DNA of 54,174 bases, taken from Bacteroidaceae bacterium (GTDB lineage: Bacteria > Bacteroidota > Bacteroidia > Bacteroidales > Bacteroidaceae). The notes below the pieces were generated by a model. It had not been told where the DNA came from. It made no database searches and saw nothing but the letters and a program-made list of their open reading frames with translations. Position 1 is the stretch's first letter. The number at the start of each line of letters is the position of its first letter. Location of the stretch: assembly GCA_024398785.1 (NCBI GenBank), contig JAKSIO010000013.1, forward strand, positions 1 to 54,174, read 5' to 3'. Positions 18,287 through 25,821 of this stretch are shown here, piece by piece. A program made the position numbers and the translations under genes.

Positions 18287-18614
18287 ATGAAGAAGAATGT
18301 CATAAACGAGTTAAACGAACACTTCTTGTAATTTATTGAACTGGGCCAAAAATATGCCAGCTCAATAGGGGAAGGTGATAAAAATCTTACAGTTGACCTG
18401 TCTTCTGCAGTAAAAGTGTGTAGAGATTTGGTTACATCTAAAATTCCAGCTGCACTCTCCAGGTTGCTGGAATCTGACAAATTCCGATGCAATGGGTCAA
18501 TTGGACAAGGTAGGGAAGTATAATCCAGAATTGGAAATATCGAGCAATGTTCTTCTATCTTTGTTCAAGACCAATATAGTAGAAGAAAAAAATATATATG
18601 AAATTTTAAAATAA
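18287..18614 (+). pseudogene. Decayed fragment, McrB-type N-terminal domain
   Basis: Begins with ATG (MKKNVINELNEHFL) and hits a TAA after 14 codons. It then reads on in frame as FIELGQKYASS...VDLSSAVKVCRDLVTSKI..SRLLESDKF.CNGSIGQG before leaving frame. A shifted frame gives a separate protein-like tail, VGKYNPELEISSNVLLS. The GSIGQG segment after a basic strand resembles the MrcB/DUF3578 domain of McrB-like GTP-dependent restriction proteins. Stop, frame change and apparent internal deletion mark it as a dead remnant of another restriction gene. The family name is a tentative by-eye match. Confidence 0.5.
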
Positions 18615-18738
18615 TAAGCACCCAGTGAGCCACATATTTCCAGTCTGACCAGTGCATTGCGTCTTTTCGGCTGTATTAATCAATGTCGTTATACTCGGCA
18701 AAGAAGAAATATCAAATGCAGGGAGACCGTGGTGACAT

Positions 18739-18764
18739 CGGACAAAAAGCGTTAACTTTGTCCG
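18739..18764 (+). promoter_or_regulatory. Palindrome with -7 element upstream of vsr
   Basis: CGGACAAA (18739-18746) and TTTGTCCG (18757-18764) form an 8-bp inverted repeat. TAACTTTG (18753-18760), a -7 match, overlaps its right arm. It lies 30 bases before the chosen vsr start, so it may be a regulated promoter. I see no clear -33 element. Confidence 0.4.
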
Positions 18765-18793
18765 AAAAATCCAGAAGGATTTATCAACCAGCA

Positions 18794-19255
18794 ATGAGTG
18801 ACAGACTGACAAAGGAGCAGAGGCACAAGTGTATGGCGCACATCGGGGCGCGGAATACAAAACCGGAGATTATTGTGCGGCAGTATTTGTGGGCTCATGG
18901 GTTCAGGTACAGGCTGAATCATCCGCGATTGCCTGGAAAGCCCGATATTGTACTCAGTTCGTACAGAACCTGTATTTTTGTGAACGGGTGTTTCTGGCAT
19001 GGACATGAAGGCTGCAGGTACTATGTTGTACCGAAATCAAATACCGATTTCTGGCAAAAGAAAATTGAACGAAACAAAGAACGTGACAAGGAAGTGCGGC
19101 AGAAGCTGGCATCGATGGGATGGATTTCCATCACATTGTGGGAGTGTCAGCTGAAACCAGGAATCAGGGAAAAGACACTGAGGTCACTGACATTCACACT
19201 CAGCCGCATTTTCATTGAGAACCATAGAGTGAGGCAGATGGTGGCATCGGGTTGA
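18794..19255 (+). CDS. vsr: Very short patch repair endonuclease
   Basis: Nicks next to the T of T:G mismatches made when 5-methylcytosine deaminates, starting repair back to C:G. From the chosen ATG the protein has 153 residues, the family's usual size, and begins MSDRLTKEQRHKCMAHIGAR. The catalytic aspartate region GKPDIVL and the metal-binding FVNGCFWHGHEGC are present, and WECQLK follows. An in-frame upstream ATG at 18683 would add 37 unusual residues across a promoter-like site, so I rejected it. It serves the methyltransferase encoded 2.2 kb upstream. Confidence 0.93.
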   Translation: MSDRLTKEQRHKCMAHIGARNTKPEIIVRQYLWAHGFRYRLNHPRLPGKPDIVLSSYRTCIFVNGCFWHGHEGCRYYVVPKSNTDFWQKKIERNKERDKEVRQKLASMGWISITLWECQLKPGIREKTLRSLTFTLSRIFIENHRVRQMVASG

Positions 19256-19382
19256 ATGTCATATTTGTCCATAAAAGTTGCACTTTTGCAATTTTTGGTG
19301 TAACTTTCAAGCATATATGATATACACTGGAATATCACCATTAGCATAGGTTTATTCTTTTACATTAATAAAAAAGCAAACG

Positions 19383-20234
19383 ATGACAAAGAAACAAGAA
19401 ATTCAGCTCTACGAGGACAAGAAGGTCCGCTCCGTTTGGGACAGCGAGCAAGAGAAATGGTACTTTTCTATAGTGGATATCTGTGGAATTCTAACCAATC
19501 AGCCAGATCAAGAACACGCAAGAAACTATTGGAAAGTGCTTAAACATAGGCTGGTAAAGGAGGGAAACGAAACGGTTACAAATTGTAACCGGTTGAAATT
19601 GCTCTCAGCCGATGGCAAAATGCGCCTTACTGACGTAGCGGACCAGGAACAGATGTTCCGCCTAATCCAGTCCATTCCATCACCAAAGGCAGAGCCGTTC
19701 AAAATATGGATGGCCCAAGTAGCATCCCAACGCCTTGACCAGATGCAGGACCCTGAACTCAGTATCGACCAAGCCATAGCAGACTACAAGCGTCTCGGTT
19801 ATACCGACAAATGGATAAACAGCCGCATAAAGGGCATCGAGGTAAGGAAGGAACTGACTGACGAATGGGACCGCGCCGGTGTGAAGCAAGGCCAGCAATA
19901 TGCATCGCTCACTGACATCATCACCAAGGAATGGAGCGGAATGACCACACGTCAGTACAAGCAACATAAGGGACTGAAGAAAGAAAGCCTGCGTGATAAC
20001 ATGACCAATGTAGAACTTGCTCTCAACATGCTGGCCGAAGCATCGACAGCTGAAATATCAAAAGAAAAGAACCCCAAAGGTTTTGCGCAGAGTGCCAGGA
20101 TAGCAAAGGAAGGTGGCAGTGTAGCCAAAGCAGCACGCAAGCAATTGGAGAGCAAGACTGGCAAATCCGCCATTTCCTCGGCAAAGGCAAGCGATTATCT
20201 GTTGCCACCAAATGATAAAAAAATCCGGCACTAA
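19383..20234 (+). CDS. BRO/DinD-like antirepressor-type protein
   Basis: 283 residues. The N-terminal part (about 10-120: VRSVWDSEQEKWYFSIVDICGILT...YWKVLKHRL...LKLLSADGKMRLTDVAD) is a BRO-N domain as in phage antirepressors. The rest (DYKRLGYTDKWINSRIKGIEVRKELT, then a Lys/Ala-rich tail) resembles E. coli DinD, a DNA-damage-induced RecA modulator. Such genes are common on mobile or accessory DNA, consistent with its place after the restriction-modification genes. The exact role is unknown. It ends within a terminator shared with the converging lipoprotein remnant. Confidence 0.75.
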   Translation: MTKKQEIQLYEDKKVRSVWDSEQEKWYFSIVDICGILTNQPDQEHARNYWKVLKHRLVKEGNETVTNCNRLKLLSADGKMRLTDVADQEQMFRLIQSIPSPKAEPFKIWMAQVASQRLDQMQDPELSIDQAIADYKRLGYTDKWINSRIKGIEVRKELTDEWDRAGVKQGQQYASLTDIITKEWSGMTTRQYKQHKGLKKESLRDNMTNVELALNMLAEASTAEISKEKNPKGFAQSARIAKEGGSVAKAARKQLESKTGKSAISSAKASDYLLPPNDKKIRH

Positions 20235-20249
20235 AATGAACACCGGATT
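20217..20249 (-). terminator. Terminator facing leftward
   Basis: AATCCGG (20222-20228) pairs with CCGGATT (20243-20249). Read leftward the stem is followed by seven T. It lies just past the stop of the leftward lipoprotein remnant and overlaps the end of the BRO-like gene. Confidence 0.7.
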
Positions 20250-20273
20250 ATGGATTTCAAAAGTTTATTATTG

Positions 20274-20527
20274 CTACTGGATCTTACTCCAAGTGAATGT
20301 TGTGGTGAAACGTGTACCGTCCTCCTTCTCGCGGAGGGCAGACCATTTCATTGTGCCGTCCTTGATTTCGTCAATGTTTCATCACCGTTATGCTTTATTT
20401 TTTCCCACCGTCCTATAATCTTGGTCTCGATATCCTTCTGTGACGGAACATCATTGTGCTTTGAGCACGATGAGAGTGCAGCGATTGCAGCGATGCCATA
20501 AACGGCAAGTTTGAATATTCTTTTCAT
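20274..20527 (-). pseudogene. Frameshifted small lipoprotein
   Basis: Starts MKRIFKLAVYGIAAIAALSSC, a clear lipoprotein signal with lipobox LSSC. It continues through KDIETKIIGRWEKIKHNGDET and then loses frame. The adjacent frame continues naturally with IDEIKDGTMKWSALREKEDG and TRFTTTFTWSKIQ before a stop at 20274. The 254-base length is not a multiple of three. The GRWE start and beta-rich tail suggest a short lipocalin-like lipoprotein. A single-base deletion near 20375 would explain the break; a sequencing error is the alternative. Confidence 0.65.
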
Positions 20528-20594
20528 AATCAGTAATAACCTAATTGAAAATTTCAATAATTTATCAGCCCCACTATTTTTTCACTGATCCGAT

Positions 20595-20626
20595 TTTGCA
20601 GTTAATGGATAAGTTAGTTATTTTTG
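20595..20626 (+). promoter_or_regulatory. Promoter of aldehyde dehydrogenase gene
   Basis: TTTG (20595-20598), a 20-base spacer and TATTTTTG (20619-20626), a full match. The ATG is at 20631, only 4 bases beyond the -7 element, so the transcript may have almost no leader. Confidence 0.75.
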
Positions 20627-20630
20627 TAAT

Positions 20631-22049
20631 ATGGAGAATATTTCATACACGGTTTCAGACATACAGCATATTGTTGATGCCCAGAGAACATTTTTCCGCA
20701 CAGGAGCCACGCTGGACGTAAAATGGCGTCTGCGCCAGCTGCGCAGATTGCGCGATGCCGTCATTGCCAATGATAAGGCATTTGAAGAGGCTCTGTACGC
20801 CGATCTTGGCCGGAGTGCCACAGAAGCATATCTTTGTGATATAGGTCCCATTGTGGTGGAAATCAATGAGATGCTACGCGGCTTGCGCCGCTGGGCACGC
20901 CCGGAGAAGCATTTCAGCGGATTGATGTGCTTCCCGAGTCTTGTTACCAAGGTATATAAGATGCCGTATGGAGTCACGCTCGTGATAAGTCCTTTCAATT
21001 TCCCTATTCTGCTTACGCTTGGAGTAGTTGCGGCCAGCATCTGCGGAGGCAACACGGTTGTAATCAAAGCCAGCGCCAAGTCGCAGCATTGCACGGAAGC
21101 ATTGAAAAAATTCATTGCAGAGGTCTTTCCTCCTGAATTCGTCACTTTGATTGACGGAGGACATGATGTAGCCGATATGTGCCTTGAACAAAGGTGGGAC
21201 AAGATTTTCTATACAGGGTCACCAAAGGTCGGCAAACACGTTCTGGCCAAAGCGGCAGAGAATCTGACGCCCGTAGCCCTGGAACTGGGAGGCGAAACCG
21301 GAAACTGGTGTATTGTCCGCAAGGATGCCGATATAAAGGACGCTGCACGCAAGATAGCGTTCTTCAAACTGTGCAATGCCGGTCAGATATGCATAAACAT
21401 CAATCAGGTGGCTGTTGCGCAGGAGATAGCGGATGAATTCATTGAGGCCCTGAAGGACGCATTCCGCTCTCAGATTGGCGAGAACGCGCAGGATAATGAG
21501 GAATATCCCAAATTGATTACTACGCAGGCCTACAATCAATGTTCATCCATAGCCGACGAGTATCGGGAGCGTATTGTTTTTGGCGGCAAAGGCAATGCCG
21601 GGAAACTTAGGTACTCTCCTACTGTCATCTATCCGGTTGACATCAACGAAAGCATAGTGCAGAAAGAACTGTTCTGTCCGCTGCTGCCCATAGTACCTTT
21701 CATGGACAGCAATGTCGGTGCAGTGCTTGACGTTATAGCAGAAAGAGAGCATCCTCTTGCAATGTATCTGTTCACTAAGGATATTAAGTGGGCTGAACGG
21801 GTGATGCGTTCACATCAGTATGGCGGCGGTTGCATCAACGAGGTATGCGTACATATGATGGTGAAAGGTGTGCCTTTCGGAGGCGTGGGTCATTCCGGAA
21901 TGGGCGCATATCACGGTGAGTGGGGGTTCCGCGAATTCACACACGCTTCGACCGTATTGAAAGGAAGCACCAGGCTGAATTTGTCTCTAAGAGAACATCC
22001 ATACTGTGAGAAAAAGGTTCTGCCTCTGCTCCGTTTTCTGGAAAAGTGA
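20631..22049 (+). CDS. Aldehyde dehydrogenase family protein
   Basis: 472 residues, NAD(P)-dependent oxidation of an aldehyde to an acid. It is closest in style to the class 3 (fatty or aromatic aldehyde) group: the N terminus is AQRTFFRTGATLDVKWRLRQ, TLVISPFNFPILLTLG follows, and the catalytic cysteine is in NAGQICININQVAV. The usual ELGGKSP around the general base reads ELGGETGNW, with the base glutamate kept but the neighbouring lysine changed. The N terminus matches relatives, which supports the start despite the close promoter. The esterase gene follows after 16 bases. Confidence 0.88.
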   Translation: MENISYTVSDIQHIVDAQRTFFRTGATLDVKWRLRQLRRLRDAVIANDKAFEEALYADLGRSATEAYLCDIGPIVVEINEMLRGLRRWARPEKHFSGLMCFPSLVTKVYKMPYGVTLVISPFNFPILLTLGVVAASICGGNTVVIKASAKSQHCTEALKKFIAEVFPPEFVTLIDGGHDVADMCLEQRWDKIFYTGSPKVGKHVLAKAAENLTPVALELGGETGNWCIVRKDADIKDAARKIAFFKLCNAGQICININQVAVAQEIADEFIEALKDAFRSQIGENAQDNEEYPKLITTQAYNQCSSIADEYRERIVFGGKGNAGKLRYSPTVIYPVDINESIVQKELFCPLLPIVPFMDSNVGAVLDVIAEREHPLAMYLFTKDIKWAERVMRSHQYGGGCINEVCVHMMVKGVPFGGVGHSGMGAYHGEWGFREFTHASTVLKGSTRLNLSLREHPYCEKKVLPLLRFLEK

Positions 22050-22065
22050 AACGTATACGTCCTAT

Positions 22066-23544
22066 ATGAGTATGAAAGTTAAGACACTGTGCGTGGCTTG
22101 CATTGCGCTGGCAATGGCGGGATGCATGGAATATAACCCGGTACTTCAGGTTGAGGGCGGACTTGTCCAAGGCGTCAAGACCGATGCCAAAGGCGTGTAT
22201 GTCTATCGCGGCATTCCGTATGCGGCACCTCCATTGGGAGATTTGCGCTGGAAGGAGCCACAGCCGGTTAACGCGTGGAGCGGCATCAGACTTTGCAACA
22301 GTTTCGGACACCCAAGTTTCCAGGCGGCACACTACCCCGGCCTTTACACTACTGAATGGGGTTATGGCAACGAGGCGGCATACAGCGAGGATTGCCTGTA
22401 CCTGAATGTATGGACAAACGCACCCGGCAAGCCTGAAAGCAAACTGCCTGTGGCACTGTTTGTTCACGGAGGCGGATTCCGTGAGGGATGGGGTTCAGAG
22501 CCGGAGTTGGATGCACGGCAGTGGGCAGAGAAAGGTGTTATTACTGTAACGTTCAATTACCGTTTGGGTGTATTCGGATTTATGGCCCATCCGGAGTTGA
22601 GTGCAGAGAGCGCTCACGGCGTATCTGGCAACTACGGTCTGCTTGATATGATTGCAGCCTTGAAATGGATACGCAACAATATTGCCCAGTTTGGTGGAGA
22701 TGCCGGCAATGTCACGCTGCTGGGGCAAAGCGCCGGAGCCGACGGTGTCAGAAAATTGTGCGAATCGCCATTGAGTGCGGGACTGTTTGACAAGGCTATC
22801 ATTATGAGCGGAGATGGGCTGCGGGGCGGTGATGCCGCAGTCAGAGGGCATCAGGACCTGACACTCAAAGAGGCTGAACAGAACTGCAAAGAGGTGCTTG
22901 ACTGGGCGGGTCTTACTAATCTGCAAAAGATGCGTGCGGCACAGACAGAGGTCATTTTCTCTCTCAGCAGCGTTTACAACATGGTACACGGTGGAACAAC
23001 TGCAGAGCGTTTCGCTTACGAACCGGGCATTACCCAGCGCCCTATACTTGACAATTATGTGTCATTCCGCAGCTTTGACAATGCAGCAATGAAAGACAGC
23101 CTGCACCATGTTACCTATATGATAGGGTTTACAATGCATGACTATCTGGGTGACATGCGTTATGCAATAGACGCTTTCTGCCTGAACCGCGATTCATGTG
23201 GTGACAGGGTTTATGCCTATCAGTTTGCACGCCCGCTGCCAACGGAAGACGGTACGCGCCAATTGGAGGGTGCCTTCCATTCCGCAGACCTGTGGTATGT
23301 ATTCGCTTCAATGAGACACAGCAACCGTCCATGGACCAAAGGCGATGCCAACCTTTCAAACACAATGCTTACCGCATGGACCAACTTTGCAAAAACGGGC
23401 AATCCCGGGCTGTCCTGGGAGCCATATACAAAAGAAAATCAGCGGTATATGATTTTCAAACTTGATGATTCAGGGCAAGACGCCTCTGCGATGGGCTTTC
23501 CGCTTGACGGAAATAACGTTTTTCACCGCACCCCGTTTGACTGA
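22066..23544 (+). CDS. Type B carboxylesterase, probable lipoprotein
   Basis: 493 residues. The N terminus MSMKVKTLCVACIALAMAGC is a signal with lipobox AMAGC, so the enzyme is probably lipid-anchored outside the cytoplasm. The alpha/beta-hydrolase fold has YRGIPYAAPP, the oxyanion segment HGGGFREG and the nucleophile GQSAGADG. FHSADLWYVF probably holds the catalytic histidine. It hydrolyses carboxylic esters of unknown kind. An in-frame upstream start at 22006 would overlap the dehydrogenase gene and spoil the signal, so 22066 is preferred. Confidence 0.88.
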   Translation: MSMKVKTLCVACIALAMAGCMEYNPVLQVEGGLVQGVKTDAKGVYVYRGIPYAAPPLGDLRWKEPQPVNAWSGIRLCNSFGHPSFQAAHYPGLYTTEWGYGNEAAYSEDCLYLNVWTNAPGKPESKLPVALFVHGGGFREGWGSEPELDARQWAEKGVITVTFNYRLGVFGFMAHPELSAESAHGVSGNYGLLDMIAALKWIRNNIAQFGGDAGNVTLLGQSAGADGVRKLCESPLSAGLFDKAIIMSGDGLRGGDAAVRGHQDLTLKEAEQNCKEVLDWAGLTNLQKMRAAQTEVIFSLSSVYNMVHGGTTAERFAYEPGITQRPILDNYVSFRSFDNAAMKDSLHHVTYMIGFTMHDYLGDMRYAIDAFCLNRDSCGDRVYAYQFARPLPTEDGTRQLEGAFHSADLWYVFASMRHSNRPWTKGDANLSNTMLTAWTNFAKTGNPGLSWEPYTKENQRYMIFKLDDSGQDASAMGFPLDGNNVFHRTPFD

Positions 23545-23569
23545 CATGACTATAAATTTAGTATCTTTG
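23536..23569 (+). promoter_or_regulatory. Promoter of waaA
   Basis: TTTG (23536-23539) and TATCTTTG (23562-23569). The spacer is 22 bases, slightly longer than the usual 19-21. The -33 element overlaps the last codons of the esterase gene. The waaA start follows 29 bases later. Confidence 0.55.
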
Positions 23570-23598
23570 CAGACACCATTATTGACCTATACCAAGTT

Positions 23599-24936
23599 AT
23601 GAAAAAGGAAAACTGCAGAGTGGCAAGCGCATTGATGCTGCTGTACAATATAGTTGTATTTGTCATCTATATTCTTGCTTCTGTTCCGCTGTTAGCAAGA
23701 ATGATCAGGAAGAAAGGTAGCCTTCACCGATTTTTTGACAGATTAGGGTTCTACCCCAGGAAAATCACAAGTAAAATCAATTCCACTTCACAACAAAGAA
23801 TCTGGATTCACGCAGTATCATTGGGAGAAACCCAGGTTGCGCTTAAACTGATGAAAGAATTCAAGCGTCAGGACCCGTCTATGGTATTTATCATATCGGT
23901 TACCACCTGGACGGCATGGGAAATGGCATCCCAAGTCATACAGAACAATCCGGAATCTCCAGATGTACTGGTATTATATCCAATGGATTCAGCTTGTGTT
24001 GTCCGGCGTGCAATCCGCCGTCTGAAACCCAGCGCGATAGTGGTTGTTGAAACGGAAATCTGGCCTAATTTTATTTACAATGCTTCAAGACTTGGAATTC
24101 CATTATATCTGACAAATGCAAGAATGTCAGACTCCAGCGTAAGAGGGTATTACAGGTCAAAGTTCTTTTTTGGGCATATTTTCCGGTGTATTTCACACGT
24201 ATACGCACAATCCGCACAGGATGCTGAACGTTTTTGGAAAGCAGGTGTACCCAAAGAGTGCATATCTGTTGGGAACTCCTTCAAGTTTGATATGCCGGAC
24301 CGCAACACTGACAAAGAGAAGGAATTGCGTGAATGGATTGGAGAAGGAGAAATACTGCTTGGAGGCAGCATTTGGCCGGAAGAAGAATGTGTATTGCTGA
24401 AAGCTTTCAATAAACTGAAGCCCTACCATCCGGATTTGAAACTAGTACTGGTTCCACGCCATGCAACCAACACAGCAGAAATTGTCAGACATGTCCGTAG
24501 CAGCAGATTGGCATATTGTCTCCGCAGTTCGGGAGAAAAGCCTGAACCCGGAACAGATATTTTCATTTGCGATACTATGGGAGAACTGACATCGCTTTAT
24601 TCAGTAGCAACCGTGGTATTTGTAGGCAAGACTCTGTGTGAACACGGAGGTCAGAATATGATTGAGGCGTGCGCTTTCGGGAAACCTGTCATTGTTGGTC
24701 CATACACTGAAAATTTCCGTCAGGTTATGAATATCCTGTTGCAGGACAATGCATTGGTTCAAATACCTGCAGCCGATGCCGGTGAATTGGAGGATTCTGT
24801 CTGCAATGGAATAATACGTTTGTTTGATGAGCCTATGGCAGCGGTGGAAATGGGTCATAGAGCGGAAATGGTGGTGCAGACAAATGTAGGTTCCGTTACA
24901 GATTGTGTAAAAGATATTATTTGCAGACTGTCATGA
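23599..24936 (+). CDS. waaA: 3-deoxy-D-manno-octulosonic acid transferase
   Basis: Adds Kdo to lipid A precursor at the inner membrane, the first inner-core step of lipopolysaccharide. 445 residues with an N-terminal membrane anchor (about 10-30), then IWIHAVSLGETQVALKLM with the conserved glutamate, VVETEIWPNF, LTNARMS and GNSFKFDM. The C-terminal nucleotide-sugar half includes GGQNMIEACAFGKPVIVGP. Its stop overlaps the next start (ATGA), so the two are translated as a pair. Confidence 0.94.
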   Translation: MKKENCRVASALMLLYNIVVFVIYILASVPLLARMIRKKGSLHRFFDRLGFYPRKITSKINSTSQQRIWIHAVSLGETQVALKLMKEFKRQDPSMVFIISVTTWTAWEMASQVIQNNPESPDVLVLYPMDSACVVRRAIRRLKPSAIVVVETEIWPNFIYNASRLGIPLYLTNARMSDSSVRGYYRSKFFFGHIFRCISHVYAQSAQDAERFWKAGVPKECISVGNSFKFDMPDRNTDKEKELREWIGEGEILLGGSIWPEEECVLLKAFNKLKPYHPDLKLVLVPRHATNTAEIVRHVRSSRLAYCLRSSGEKPEPGTDIFICDTMGELTSLYSVATVVFVGKTLCEHGGQNMIEACAFGKPVIVGPYTENFRQVMNILLQDNALVQIPAADAGELEDSVCNGIIRLFDEPMAAVEMGHRAEMVVQTNVGSVTDCVKDIICRLS

Positions 24937-25805
24937 AAGTTCTTATTCTGACAGATGGGAAGGCCGGACACCAGAACCAGACAATTGCTTTGGCAAAGAG
25001 TATGGGATTGGAATATGATCTGGTACCTGTTCATTTCAAAAACAAATTGGCAAAACTGATTGCACCTGTATTTGACTGGCTGCATATTTCAAGCGGATGT
25101 CTTTTCACTTGCGGAAGAATACCGTCACCTGCAAGTGAATACAGTTTTGTGGCGGGTACCGGAAGCGGTACCTTCTATCCTGTAAAAGTGATTGCCGCTA
25201 GAATGCCGTTGGAATCACGCATAATCTTTTATCCAAGATTATACAGGACTGGTTCTTTCAGTCGCATTTACGTTCCCTATCATGACAATCCGCCGTCAAA
25301 GCCGAATATTGAGAGGATTCACGGTGCTTTTGTATATGTGTCCCAGCAGATGAAAGACCAGGCTGTTGAAGAGTTCAAAAAGCGCAACAGTAATTGTGCA
25401 GACCATGCGTTTGCTCTGGTTGTAGGAGGGCCTTCCAAGTATGCCACTATGGATTACGGGTGGATGCGGCAGAATCTGGACCAATTCTTCAGGGATATGT
25501 CAGCATGGAAAGAGCAGCATCCCGGCAGCAGTTGCGCGGCATGGGTAACAACATCGCGCCGCACTCCTTCTGAGATTGAGGAACTTGTCAAACAATATCC
25601 ATGGGATTTCTGCCAGATCAGTTCGCAGGACACATACAATCCGATACCGGCTTTTGCAGTACTGGCAGACAAAGTTTATGTCACTGCAGAATCAATCAGC
25701 ATGGTTTCGGAAATACGCTGTGCCGCTACCGGCCAGGTATGCCTGCTGGACAACCTCAAGCCCGGCGGCCACAAGTTGCGCCGCTTTATTGACAGTCTGT
25801 CCTGA
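24933..25805 (+). CDS. ELM1-family protein (mitochondrial fission ELM1-like)
   Basis: 290 residues starting MKVLILTDGKAGHQNQTIAL, the family's diagnostic N terminus. GGPSKYATMDYGWM and the end PVCLLDNLKPGGHKLRRF-like segment follow (VYVTAESISMVSEIRCAATG). ELM1 proteins have a glycosyltransferase-like fold; bacterial members usually sit beside lipopolysaccharide genes, as here. The ATG at 24933 overlaps the waaA stop by four bases. The exact reaction is unknown; a role in core or lipid A assembly is inferred from the coupling. Confidence 0.82.
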   Translation: MKVLILTDGKAGHQNQTIALAKSMGLEYDLVPVHFKNKLAKLIAPVFDWLHISSGCLFTCGRIPSPASEYSFVAGTGSGTFYPVKVIAARMPLESRIIFYPRLYRTGSFSRIYVPYHDNPPSKPNIERIHGAFVYVSQQMKDQAVEEFKKRNSNCADHAFALVVGGPSKYATMDYGWMRQNLDQFFRDMSAWKEQHPGSSCAAWVTTSRRTPSEIEELVKQYPWDFCQISSQDTYNPIPAFAVLADKVYVTAESISMVSEIRCAATGQVCLLDNLKPGGHKLRRFIDSLS

Positions 25806-25821
25806 ACTTTACAGAAAACGG

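Noticed and set aside
18683..18793. Longer N terminus for Vsr
   Set aside because: The added 37 residues are unlike the family and overlap a palindrome with a -7 element.
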